A stretch of DNA of 64,000 nucleotides from Galeopsis tetrahit (taxonomy: Eukaryota > Streptophyta > Magnoliopsida > Lamiales > Lamiaceae). The notes beneath the pieces were generated by a model. It worked only from the letters and a program-made list of their open reading frames with translations. It was not told where the DNA came from and searched no databases. How positions within the stretch are numbered: position 1 is the first letter of the stretch; the number at the start of each line of letters is the position of its first letter. Positions 1 to 12,865 of the stretch are shown piece after piece. Where the stretch lies: positions 12,614,001 to 12,678,000 of the forward strand of contig OY776120.1 in the NCBI GenBank assembly GCA_963675135.1. Direction: 5' to 3'. Both the position numbers and the translations under genes were made by a program.

Positions 1-170
1 AAAAGCATGCTAAGCAACATTCACAGTCAACTGGAGAAGAATAAAAAAGAGAAACCCAAATATTTGTGCAAATTCGAGAACTAGATGTTGCAGAGATTTC
101 TTATATGATTTCAATGAAGAAATGTGCATCAACTAAATATATATGCATGAAACAACTTATATTAAACAAC

Positions 171-3100
171 CTTGCAGCAATTGGCTAGAACCAGAGAGCT
201 TTTGACTGCATAAGGACCAGCCAAATCCAACTTCCCAATCACAAATAATAAGATATCCAAGGAAAGCTCACTTACTAATACAGTCACCTGCCAATGCCAT
301 ACAAAACTTTTCATATTGATAACATTTGAGCCAGGAACAAATGATTAAACACCAAATGGCAAACCTCATTAAACTTAGCATAGAAATGACTAGGCATTTC
401 TTGAAGAGAATTCTCTGCACCCTGAACAGGAAACTTCTGCGAGTAGAAACTGCGGATTTCAAGCGGTTGAATAAATTCCTTCCTGCAATAATAAATGAAG
501 TAAAACAACTTAAAGCATCTACTTTATGTGGGAAGAAAATGCACATATGTAGTTACTGCTGAAAAGATGGATACAAGGGAAAAAACTAGTGCAGAAAATG
601 GTTACCATGAGTTTTGTTGGGCATCGAAGTAATATAGAATAACTTCAAATGAGTTCATAATCCTGACTTTAACATTTGATATCTGTATTATTGTTTGATT
701 GGGTATAATAGATCCCTGCAAAAGAGGGAACTTTTCCTCGGTATCTGAAAGCTCGTGAACAATTGTCAAGGTAGCTTTCCCCATGTTAACTGTGATTCCC
801 AAGAGGTCTGATTTTGCCCTTAACTCTCCCACGCCATCAACATTTGAATCACATTGGGGATCAGTCCCAGCCGTCGCGGAACCTTGTAGTTTACTTGATA
901 CAGAGGTAGAGGTGGAGCTGGAGAGTTCCCCTGAAATAAACCTTGGCAACAAATCATCAAAAACTTTGAACTTGAATAAATTTCCTGGCTTGCTGACAAA
1001 TTCAAGGGTGTCATCACTAAAAGCCAAAGCACAATCATTCTTCTTATTCACAAGGTGAAATGTCCTTCTAGATAAAGAAGTAGAAGATTCCAACTCAACA
1101 GCATCTTCATAGGCATCAGGCTTAAAAGGAAGCACTCTCCAAAGTGCAGACCCACTATCATTAGGGCAGAGGTCAACAAATCTTGTTCTTGGGTGGCAAC
1201 TCAATCGCAGTGATTCACCGGAGCTATCTTTAGCATACAATGAGACTAGGGATATATACTGAGTTTGTGGCCCCCATCTCCTTGGCTTATGATAATTCAC
1301 CTAAACCAATGTCAAGGGAAATTGATGAACAACTTTGCAATTACACCAACCAATCAAAACACAACAAAAATCAACCCAGTAACAGATTAAAGATATTGTA
1401 TTAAGGTCGGTGAATGGTGACTCTTACAGACAACCATTATTTTAACCAATATGAAAAAGAATGAGATGCCAGTGTATTAGCAGAACTGCAAACAGATTTT
1501 TCATAGAAAACATAAAATGGGGTAATGAGTTAAGTTCCATACCAGACTGAGGAAAACATAAGAAGTTTCAAGACAACGTGGTGAACAAATAGGAAGCGCA
1601 ACATAATATCATATGAAGTATTATATAAACCATTTCCAGCAATGATATCAAAAAAGATTGACCACCCAATCACTGTATAAGAAACTTCCAGCATGGTACC
1701 ATGGTTGAAAATGCATAATTACAAGTTGATAACATAGCAACCTATATTTCATCGACAAGCTGCAAATGTGTGGATTGCAGGTAACTTCAGAAATGGCTTT
1801 ATGCGTTCCAAAAACCATGTTCAAAGGGAAAAAAAAGAAAAATTGAGGGTTTGGTAATCAGAGCTGAACTGCAAGATATGGCCTTCGGCGTGTTCATTGT
1901 TCAATACTAAAGAGATTAAAAACAAAGCCATGGTCTACCACCATGCAAAAACATTTCACCAACATATGTCGTTAAGGAAAAGGTTTAATCGCGATCCAAA
2001 TGAGTAATTGATTTTTTTTTTCTGTCTCCACTTCAGATACCCAAAACAAGGTTCTTTAGATATGATACAGCTAAGCACAAGGCTCTCCATATAACTTGGT
2101 TATGCATAAAGAGCAGATTGGTGCATCAAATTTCAGCTGACTACAAAACTATGATAATGACAGGATATAGTAACAATCAACAGAATACAGTGTGTTGTCA
2201 TTTGACCCATGTAACAGTAACAGTGTCCAGGAATCTGTTAATTAATCATATGTCAGTTCAAAAGCACTTGAACAATAATCATGAATTACACCTATTAAGG
2301 ATTACTACATTATAAGATATATAACTCTGCAGAGAGGGACTCAATACCAATTCAAACTAAGTCAATCGCATATGCGGAGCCCCATAACTGAGGCTTTCTC
2401 AAAAAACGTTCTTGATTGTTCGCAAGAATAAGATTAGAGCAGAGGATGATGCTTAATAGTTTATAAAGTAGGAGCAGGGAAACCTAAAATAAAGTAAATG
2501 ATGGAAGTTTGATAGGTCTGCAAGCCTCGAAAGGAATCGTCACAGAAAGTCTTCCTTCTACGAGAAAAATATCTGTTCCAGCACTTAATCATATTGAAAG
2601 GTCCAACAAATCTGAAATATTGAGGTCAAAGCATCGTACTCTGAAAAGAGCTCGATCCCCTGCCAATGAATAATGGACTGTTCCAGCTATACCATATCCA
2701 CTTTCTGTAGTTGTAACTGAGATATAAATGTGTTGATCAACATCTTGGAGAGCAACAACCGTTCCTGTGCAAGTTTCATGGTTATTTTAGCTAAAATACT
2801 GTAAGGCAACTGTTTACAAAATTTGACAAGTACCATCAGGAACCATTTCTTCAATTATATCTCCAAGTTCTTGGTTATAAGACGACTTCCAGGAGTCCAC
2901 ATTAGAAGTTTCCTCTCTGCCAGGAACCTTGGAGCAGGATTCAGAAGCAGAAAGCAACATCTGCTCAAGAGATTCAGGAGTACAACAGCCAAATTACAGT
3001 TTCTTAGAGCAAAAGAGTAGCATGTAGGACTTCTAAATAATAAACAAATAAGCAACCAGAAATGAACTGCAAGAGCCTTGAAGACTAAATTCCAAAGAAA

Positions 3101-6100
3101 ATGTACAAAGCCAGCAATACAAACAATTCTTTCCGTAAACATTTATAAGCTTTACAAATATGAATGCTGCAAAATAAGAATGACATTGTTAAATAAGTTA
3201 AGTTATTCTTATACATTTTGGTTTGTCATTACAGCCATAGTCCTGATTATTATAATAATACCCAAAAGAAAGTCTCACATGTAGAGATATAAATATAAAG
3301 AACTTCACATTTGTAATTCCTATATTCCTTTCTCTTTTAATTTTTATATTTCTTAACTGAATCAAAATAAGTTTTTTTCTAAAATCGCCAAAAACTTACG
3401 CTTATTTCATACAGAGAGATAGTCATATCAAACCCAGATATAGAACCACTCCCAACCCAATTGTCATTTGATCCTGCAGGATTAGTACTGTCACTTGTCA
3501 CAGGCCTCTCAGCTTCTAGGAAACATTGCAAATCTTTCAGTATATATTTCTGAGGACTTGAATGCAAGTTCTTTTGCCCTGGGTTATTCATAATATCTAC
3601 ATGAGAACCCAATTCCGGGTTTGATGTACTTGATGAACTAGCATCAGCTAGGTCTGGGTGAATATAATCTTTGTGCTGGAGAGAGGTTGATGAGTCCTTG
3701 CTTATCAGCCTGGAAATTGACTCATCAGGCTTGGCAACTGAAAAAGTATTTCGAGTAACCTTGGATTTACGTCCTAGATCCCCACGTCTGGATTGAGAAA
3801 GCAGAGAAATTTTGGAATCTGTGATCGAGAGTTTTCTAACTGTATTTAACAGTTCAAGGCTCAAGTGAAAGTCAACCTCAAGTAGAAGCTCCTGAAGTCT
3901 GCCTGCATTTGTGTTAACTAATTAATACTATTTAAGCACTACATTTGAACATTTCAACAATAAAAGAGGACAGCATACCAGATTCTTCTCTTTTCACAAG
4001 TATGAGAGATAGATGCAAAAGATTCATGGACAACGATTCCAAACGACCTCCCATTGCTTCTTCACATTGGACTTGCTGATGATTTAAGCTAGGGCAACCA
4101 TCTAGTTGAGCCCTTTCGCTGATATCTTGAGCAACAACAACTCTACTAGATGAGGGGACAGAGGGCCAAAGTTCTGATATCCATCGGTGGTACGAAGTAA
4201 AGCATTCAATATAAATTGCCAAGGTTGTTGCTTCAAGTAACATGCCACCTCCCTGTTAAGAAGCAAAGCATATAAGACATGAACTAAAATTTAATATACT
4301 GAGCACACAACTTACTCGCTTTAACTAGGACCATCTAATCTAAAATATATGAAAAGGTACTTGTGAAGCTCAATTTGTATCACAACATATGAATAAAATT
4401 CTTGTTTGTATGGAAGGCACCACACCTTGCATTCAAAAGAGACTGCCTGGAACTCGCCGCCAACAGAAAGAGAAGCGCTAAATTCATCGAGGTCATTGAC
4501 CAAAACATCTTGTACTGGGCATCCAACCATATAAATTCCAGAAGTGGCAATGTTAGTAAATAACCAGTGATCGCTTGGGCTTTCAGTAGACGTAATCAAA
4601 GGAGAACTAGATTCAGAAGATTCATTGTGCAAGCTTGCTGATGGCAAGGCTTTCTTAAGGTTCCTCAGATGGAAACATAATTTGATATGAGAAACTGATG
4701 CTTCAGTCAAAAAATTAAGGGAGCATAATAGATTTTTGAGTTCGGATTTGTCAGAGGTTCCATAAATGTCACTCATATATCTGAATATGATACATCGAGA
4801 TCCAGTTGTATCAATAACAACATCTATATCATGTCCTTTGATATTAAACTCCAACATCGAATGCTGAATAGAGACGTAGATTCCGTTCCTAGAAATATCA
4901 TTCAAGGCCGACTTTTTACCAGTTTCTCTATCAAATGGCATTGTGTTCATATAGGTCTCCAGGCTACAACTTTTCCTGGAATCATGAAGGACAATATCAA
5001 GTGACTTAAGCTCAAAAGAACTGCTGACAAAAACCTGAGACTTTGTAACAAGTGGTCGCTGATTGCTTCTAACAGAAAATGTTTGCTCGCACTCAGATTC
5101 AGCATAAGCCGTCTCCCTGCTTCTTGCTTCTTCATAGTGTAGATCACAGGCTGATCCATTCGCAGTGAAGGCAAGTGACTTATGCAATACTCCAAAAATT
5201 ATCTGTCCAGAAAAAACAATAAGTCATTGAGGAAATAATACCTCAACACTATAACAACTGACTGTGCACAGTTAAAGACGTGATGCTAAATGATTAAGAT
5301 TACAGATGATAATGACATATTACTTTTCATACAATATAAAGAAGCACAACATGACCACAAGATATGGATAAAAATGGCATGAACATGCAGAAATATCAAT
5401 TACAGAAGTAGAATATACACACTAAAGAGATGTTAATGAATAAAATGAATATTATAAATGCAAAGCTTATCTACCTTCTAGTATTATAATGAGTATACTA
5501 TGATACTATCGGCTACGAGCCTACGACTAATTTAACATTCAGGATATGTATAAATTGAACAGGAGCCACTATCACATGATTGAATAATATATTTGGACAC
5601 TATAATGCATATCACGTATGTCATTGTTTTGTAATAACCATAACAGGCATACCTATCATATACCTAGTATTAATCATGACATAAAAGAATATAAAAAGCA
5701 CAAAAGTGAAAAACAAGCAGTATGTCGTAGAAACTAAAATTAATGAAGTATCAGGTTTGAGTTTATGAGAAGGCAAAAGGCAAAATTTCCACTATATCCC
5801 AGAAAACTATGAAACAAGTCACCTTTGCAAAAACATTCAACTCATCAAGAAACATTAAACAGGAAAACCCAGTGGCCATCCAGTGGGAAGTTGCCGAGAC
5901 AGCAATGGCTGTTGAACCAAGTGAATAATGATCCTTCCTGCCATAGATAAGACAAATACAAATAATCAGAGCATCACATAGAACTATTGCAATCACCAAT
6001 ATCTACATAGCTTGAAAAATTACCATCGTACTGTACACTTTTGTGTTGCATCAAAGTATTACCTAAATTACGCTTCATATAGAATTTGCTTCAGCTCATA

Positions 6101-9100
6101 TTAGGCATTATTACGTTGTCATCAAGAAGTAAAGAAACAATTTAACTGCCAAGAATTATATGATCATGCTACCTAGCGAGGTGATAGAAAACTCCAGAGA
6201 TTTAATTAAAGGTCAAATCTAACATAAACTGACAGGATGAATGTCCCCAAATGAAGGTTGAAATGTTTAAGGAATATTTTAAGGCAACCATTAAACATGG
6301 AACTCATGATGTGAAATCAAAAGACACTCTGCCAGAAATAAACACAACTTTTCATTCTGAGCTGTGCACAGTTCAAACATGGAAACATGTGGATGCAACG
6401 GGGAAAGAAGATATGATTACCTTACATAATTGTGTTGTGCAATCGTTGGTCTCAATACAATAATTTGGCGTTTTTTATTCTCAGTACTCTCATCACAGTA
6501 AGCCGTCAAGCCATTAACTTTTATGTATGCATAGAGTGAAACCTGCCCTTGGCAACTGTAAGCTCCATTATCTGAATCAGGAATGATAATTTCCTGCGGC
6601 TCTTTAAGTCCGAGGCTCTCTGGTCCTATATCACTTTCTGAAGTGATTCCACTTGATAATCCAATATTATCTTCCAGATTTGGTGATACAAAAAGTTCAA
6701 TATTGTAGATTTCTAAAGAGACCTGTGTGACAAGGGGACAAGTGTTTGTAGTTTGAGCATGGAAATGATCATCTGAAAGAGATATCTGAAAGTGAGGGCC
6801 AGCAATGAGAACCCCAATTTGGACATGCTTTGCAGATATCATTCTGATAATGTCCCCTCTAATTTTGCTCGAATATGATGTGATTTTACTACTCATTGAC
6901 CTCACTGGTGGATCCTGAATGATAATTGCTGGTGCATTCAAAACAACATCTCCCCTCCTACTCAGTTGCAAAGCACACTGTAAATGTCTAAGAAGTACAA
7001 CAGCGGATGCGAATGAATGATATTCCAGGTTGAAGTTCAGTTTACCAACAACCAAACTACAGTTAACCTGAGATATAGAATCATTCATTCTGTGATCCAT
7101 CAAACAGCTCGACATCTCACCAACAACCCAAGGAGCATGCACATTTGTAAATTTTTCTCCTTCAGATTTCAAATTAAAATTTTTCCAGTTCAACCATAAT
7201 TGTCCTAAAAGACAGTCCAACTGAGGTGCTGAAGTTCTAGCAATATCATCAGGAGCTGCTTCAGGAAAGTAAATTTTTGGAGCAGGCTCAGACAATAGTA
7301 TAATCTGTCCTATGTCAATTTTCTTCTTTTGATATTCTTCTGAGTGACTGCTTGTTCCATCCTTCCCAGTAGAAAAAGTAAGAACCTTGAAGTGCCCAAT
7401 GGCAAATGTATAATGTTGTTCTGAAATATTGGTCAGGTAACTTAAGAAGAACGCATCTAAAGAAAATCTGAATGAGAGTAAATCTTGGTATGAAATTCCC
7501 ATGTCTGAAACTGCCTTCCTATTGATAGAAGGCTGTATGACCTGGTCAAAAGAAACAGATAACGAAATTTCTTGAAATTTTAAAGTGATACTTTGTTGGA
7601 GAATGGAATGTTCACAACCAGAGCCAGAACGCAAACTACTCCCACAAAAAAAGACCATAACTTTGTCCAAACAGAGAATCCTCATTAATGATACTAAAAA
7701 ACTGCTTATCATGCTCAAAACGAGCAAGAATGGCTGAAGCAACTTTGAGAAAGTTCTAGCAGCCTGCAACTTTTCAATATTGCACTTTTCACCAGGACCA
7801 CTTGACACCACTCTGTACCGAATTATTCTCCGAGCTGCTGCAATTGCTTCATGAGGCAAATCATTTTCAATATCAGCAATTAACTTCCGTTGAGACCTCA
7901 GAGATTTTGAGAACCTTGTATTGTGAAACATCAAAGTAGCTGATCTTTTCATTACTTCATCAGTGGGATATCCAACTAGTAGAAGCATACTCCGGTAGGT
8001 GATTATGTATCGCAACCATAGAGACACATTCCTAACAACTCTAACCAATGACATATTAGAAGTTGGAAGCAGAGAACCAATTCTAGTTGCCACTATATTC
8101 CACAATTGCCTTCCAGATCTAGTACATTTGTACTCTCTGGACAATAGTCCACATAATAAAAATATTACAGAAAGATCTGCTGGGGAAAACAAAAAATGTA
8201 ATGCTGGAACGTTGAAAGAAAAGCTTGTGGACTGCAAACTATTCAAGTTAACTACAGCAGACATATCGGTCGCGGGAAAAATAGTGTGCGTCTGATTTTT
8301 ACTGTTCAATGTAACCTCAAAACTGTAAATATCTACATCAAATGAACTCTCTTCAAAAGGCAGAGAAAATGAGCTCATGAATCCTCTAATGAAGCATCTG
8401 TGACCTAAATTCTGTGATTCAACTCCGAACTTTTTCATATACAATGAACATGAGGACATATCGTGCAACCGAGGAGATTGCAGAAGCACATTAACATCTT
8501 GCAACTCCAAATGACAGTGTCCAATTACCGTATTCAATAAGGATGTTTTCCATGTTCTGGTGCTAATGTCGGAAATCTTTTTAATAGCACCATGTACGGC
8601 ACAACCCTGAAACCCCCCAACGTGATGCTATCAATATTTTAGCTTCAAAGATCAAACAAAAAGCCAAAGTATAATTCACCAAAAGGTCGCAATACATAAT
8701 TGAATCATAAAATTATGTTGCAAGTACCAATACCAAATGAAAGACAACGGAAAATTCCAGGTTCTACTGAGATTCAACTTTTAAAGTAGAAACTGATGTG
8801 CTGTAAACAACAATAAATTAATTAAGGCTTCAAAACAAATCTATACTTCCAAATTTAACAAATATTTGATGAATTCCAAAAAAAATCTGTTAATACTTAT
8901 TCAAGTAGGAGAATGATGAATCAATTAAAAAGGTAGCCTTATAGAACTACATCATGTGTTTCAAAAAAAGATACTAGTACAATTTGATGGCTGCGGCTAT
9001 TAAAACCCACCGAATTGTTTTATACACCCATGTCTCGTATTTTTAACCACTCAAGCCTTTCACCACAGCTATAGAGTGGATGTATATAGCAATTCAATGT

Positions 9101-9818
9101 GTCTTAATATCCACATCCCAATTTGATACCTTACTGACATCATTCCACAGTAAACTTCAAGATAGAGTCATTAACGAGTTTCTCTCAGTTATTTCATTTC
9201 CTTTCTGTCCCTCTATATGCAAATGATGCAAAAAATGCGGTTGAAGTATGATTGTAGGCAATAGATTCAGCCTGCCAACTGATTTTCGAAACCCATGCAT
9301 TCCAGTATTATTTTTAAGTAGGGATGTAAAATCAAAACAAAGAACGGAGGTATAGTTAGATTACCTCAGGATCAATATCCTCAAGAGCCTTATTCCTTTC
9401 TTCCACCGTAGTATCCCTCGGCTTCCGATGCCACTTCACTCCTCTTTCATCCTCCTCTTCCCTTTCAAGAAAAGACTAGAAAATCAATAAACCTATAAAA
9501 TTCACACAATACAGGGCAAATGGAAGGCGTACCGTACCCAAGTGAAAGATGAATGGTGAGACCACGAACAACAAGAGTGAACGCGGCAGAGGAAAACGGC
9601 GCGAATTTCAGGGTCAAATGTTGGACAGTTGCTTCCTTGAAACAAAATTTCGAAGGGTCATCGAGCAATTGGTTTAGCGCGGAGGTGTCGAAGCTGACGT
9701 TGTTGAGAGTGGCGTTGGAGCGAAGGAAGCCGAGTTTAAGTTGGAGCTGAGAGTCTCCTCTCAGCCATGGCCGCAGAAGAGTTTCTAGTCTCCGTTGAAT
9801 AGAATCGTTGAAAAACAT
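171..9818 (-). CDS. VPS13-family bridge-like lipid transfer protein (VPS13X-like), 3' end off window
   Basis: Twelve exons read in consistent phase: 9818-9538, 9461-9365, 8606-6421, 5937-5823, 5202-4426, 4252-3979, 3902-3400, 3032-2834, 2764-2640, 1300-606, 482-365 and 287-171 (5,487 nt, 1,829 codons); more exons must lie left of base 1. The start is the ATG at 9818, which opens a chorein-like N-terminus (MFFNDSIQRRLETLLRPWL). An in-frame ATG at 9893 lies in the likely 5' UTR. The middle is a long beta-rich region. Residues from exons 9-11 (GTVVALQDVDQH, HYSLAGDRALFRV, LVNKKNDCALAF) resemble the plant VPS13/DUF1162 group, and I think the At3g50380 (VPS13X) branch, from memory. VPS13 proteins form channels that move lipids at membrane contacts. 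Exon 8 starting at 3032 contains an in-frame TAA at 2994-2996 (see findings); an acceptor further in would avoid it. Intron 9 (1301-2639), intron 2 (8607-9364) and intron 3 (5938-6420) hold nothing I recognise. Confidence 0.85.
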
Positions 9819-10319
9819 CGTTCTGTATTGTCGATTGTTTACATTTGTTTTCAAGTTTGGGAATTGCTGAAAGCAAATCGAGAATGGAATCAATGGATGT
9901 TACTTGAATTCAAAGGAAAATCGAGAAAGACATGAATAGAGAGTGAGTGAGTGGCGTTAAAATTAAAATTGACGGTCGGGAATCAATCAAGATGAAGATT
10001 GTGGATGACTTCCTGCCAAAATTATTTCCAAATAATGAGTCACAGTTTTTTTAAGTGTCATTTTAAACAATTTACACATATTAACAAAATTATTAACTGA
10101 TTACACCCTGCATTAATTACTTTGAAATTCTACATAAAACTTTGAAAACTACTAGTACTATATAAAATATTTTTAATAGATTAAGGATAACTTAAGAAAA
10201 AATATAATTAATGAACATTGAAAAGTGTAAAACGTCACTTATATTGAATTGGAGATAGTTTTTTTTTTAATATTTTATTTCCCGGTTCTTCAGACAAATT
10301 TATAAATGGTGCTTGTGTG

Positions 10320-11022
10320 ATTTTGTCCAAATTTGTAAAAGGTTATACTATAATTTTTTATTTTATCAATTTTAGTCTTTTTACTCTTAATTTTAGTTCT
10401 TTTAATCTTAATTTTAGTCCTTAAAGTTTGATTTCAGTATTTTGAGTTCGATTTCAGTCCTTTTAAGTCCAATTTCAGTCATCTAAATCCAATTTCAACA
10501 TAATTTGTCCAATTTCATCCTACACACCTAGAATAAAACATGTGTATTTTACGTGACAATATTTTTCGACATTTATAACACATCATTCAACAGGTAAGTA
10601 GTTTTGAATGAAAATAAGAGTAATATATTTAATACAAATTTTTACTAATAAATATTTATTTATAATCAAATATACCTAATTTTATCTTTTTTATGTTTTA
10701 TTTACCAAATATTTATTTATAATAAAATATATAATTTTGTATGATTGTTTAAATTAAATAAATTAAACAATGAAACAAATTGATGTGTTAAAAATATTGA
10801 AAAAAATTGTCACATAAAATACATGTGTTCTATTCCGTGGGTATTATTGAAATTGGATTAAAATGATTGAAATTGGATTGATATTGGACTTAGAGGACTG
10901 GAATCGAACTCAAGTGATTGAAATTGAGACTAAAAGGACCCGCATTGAGACTGAAAATGACAAAAATTGAGACTTAAATGACTAAAATTTGCAGGACTTT
11001 TATGAATTTGTACAAAGTTATG
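10320..11022. repeat. Long imperfect inverted repeat (MITE-like foldback)
   Basis: The left arm (about 10320-10570) and right arm (about 10805-11022) are reverse complements at moderate identity. Both arms consist of degenerate short repeats of the type AATTTTAGTCCTTTTA, and the inner ends share TTTTACGTGAC / GTCACATAAAA. No clean target-site duplication was found, so the borders are approximate and the superfamily is unassigned. Confidence 0.6.
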
Positions 11023-11757
11023 TTATGTGAGACCGTCTCACCGTGAGATCGTTATCACTTTATAAAATTAAATGTTAACAATTTTCAAAAAATTGCATTT
11101 ACTTTTAGAAGTAATAAATTTAGGTTGAAAAGTAACCGTGGCCAGATGAGTTTATCTTCATTTAAATATATAAATTTTGGCAATTTGTGGTGCAAGAACA
11201 TCCCATGGATCCCTTTTCTATGAGAACTTTTTAAAATCCAACTAATTAAAATAAAATTGAATTTTCCTTAAATTGATAAATTGTTAGATGACTTTACATG
11301 TACTCCCAAAGTCTTTGGAATAGACACGATATAAAATTGAACGAGGAAACCGTTAAATCGGTCAATTTTTTTTCATTACGGTTCAAAAATCAAACTGCAA
11401 CCGGTAAAAGACGGTTCGATTTTAATTCATAAAAAATTTGTTGGTTACGATTAAATAGCTCGTTCGGCAGTTAAACCAACGGTTTATCGGAATTTTTTTT
11501 TTAAAAATATCTAATATACTTAATAACTTAAATTATATAGAGTAAAATCTAAACTAAACTTAGTGACTTAATAAAATCGGTTAGAAACGGCCCACGGATG
11601 TTTCCTCTGTAAGTGATCAATGAATGTTCCAAATCCTACTTCACATTAAAAAATATATGTATTGGTGCAATACTTACAACTTTACAAGTGTAACAATTTC
11701 ATTTTTTGGATTTGGATTAGTCACTTCAAAGTGAGGTTTAAGAAAATCGAATGGATC

Positions 11758-11781
11758 GAGGAGGAGGAGGAGGAGGAGGAG
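11758..11781. repeat. GGA trinucleotide microsatellite
   Basis: About eight uninterrupted GAG/GGA units on the plus strand. Confidence 0.9.
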
Positions 11782-12033
11782 CCATTTACATTGGTTACAT
11801 TTGATCAATGATTTCTTGATTTCAAAATACATCATTTAAGTTTTAACTTTACAAAATACACTACCTTTTAGAATAGTACTCAATTTGTCCAAATTCATTA
11901 TACTATATATCCAAACATAGTTTTTAATTAATATTGATTAGTTTATGTATATAGTCCATTTATAAATAACGGCAATTTGAGTAAATAAGTGATGATTGAA
12001 GTGTGAAGATAAAATAGTGTGAATAGTACTACT

Positions 12034-12228
12034 CACTAATACATATTTGGCCTTGGAAAGCTTTTAAAAGAGTTATCCAAGTGGGAGCTATCAAAGCTAA
12101 ATTGCACTTCGAGAGCCCTTAAGGGCTGTCCAAATGCAATTTAGGGCTCTCCAAGTGCAATTTAGCTTGGACACCTCCCACTTGGAGAGCTCTTTTAAAA
12201 GCTCTCCAAGGCCAAATATGTATTAGTG
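12034..12228. repeat. 195-bp near-perfect foldback element
   Basis: The termini are CACTAATACATATTTGGCC and its exact reverse complement, and the arms pair over about 90 bp with few mismatches. It is flanked by TACT on both sides (12030-12033, 12229-12232). It looks like a small hairpin MITE; transcribed, it would fold into a long stem. Beginning with CACTA and ending with TAGTG suggests CACTA-type ends, but the flanking repeat is 4 bp rather than the usual 3, so the class is open. Confidence 0.7.
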
Positions 12229-12865
12229 TACTATTAATTATACTATTTGTTTATTTATATAATATTACGTTAACAATAATTTTATATTGCATGTGTTTAT
12301 ATTAACTTAAAATTTAGGCCCCGTTTGATACCAGATACAATTTTAATGCGGAAAGTGACATATAAGAGGCCCGCTTACTAAATTAGTGCGAAAAGTGACA
12401 TATAAAGGTGTATAAAGATAAAATCTTGTGTGATAGAAAGTACAAAAAAGTGGGCTAAAAACACTTAATTCTCGTGTGATAGCATGTATTAAACTCTATA
12501 AAGCTTCATATAAAGTTTTTTTTTGTTTGATAGAATATTCAATTCACCATATAAAATAGATCAAAATGATGAAAAGACATTTCTACCCTCACTATTCATC
12601 ACTAATTCATTGTTTGATGCACCATATTACTTCTGATACATCAACAAAATCAAACATTCTTTATACATTTTCATTTGCCACTCTTCGACTTCACGCTCAC
12701 ACTTCCCGAGTTCCCCATTTCTTCGTCTTTCAAAGCTCCCGACTACACGGTAAGGTTCTCTTCATCATACTCCATTTCCCTCATCGTCTGAGTTTCTTTG
12801 TCACCGCTAACAATCTGTTTTTCTTCTTCCCGTTGCAGGTGTGTTCTCCATTTTTTTCGGCGTCA

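Larger units (their letters stand above)
9819..12316. other. Intergenic stretch between the VPS13-like gene and the Harbinger element
   Basis: No coding region is supported. The part next to 9818 should hold the 5' UTR and promoter of the VPS13-like gene. The rest is AT-rich and contains a long imperfect inverted repeat (10320-11022), a GGA microsatellite (11758-11781) and a compact foldback (12034-12228), all listed separately. Around 11340-11600 there are recurrent CGGTT motifs like those at 56200-57000, probably old hAT-like debris, but no clean ends. Confidence 0.6.
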
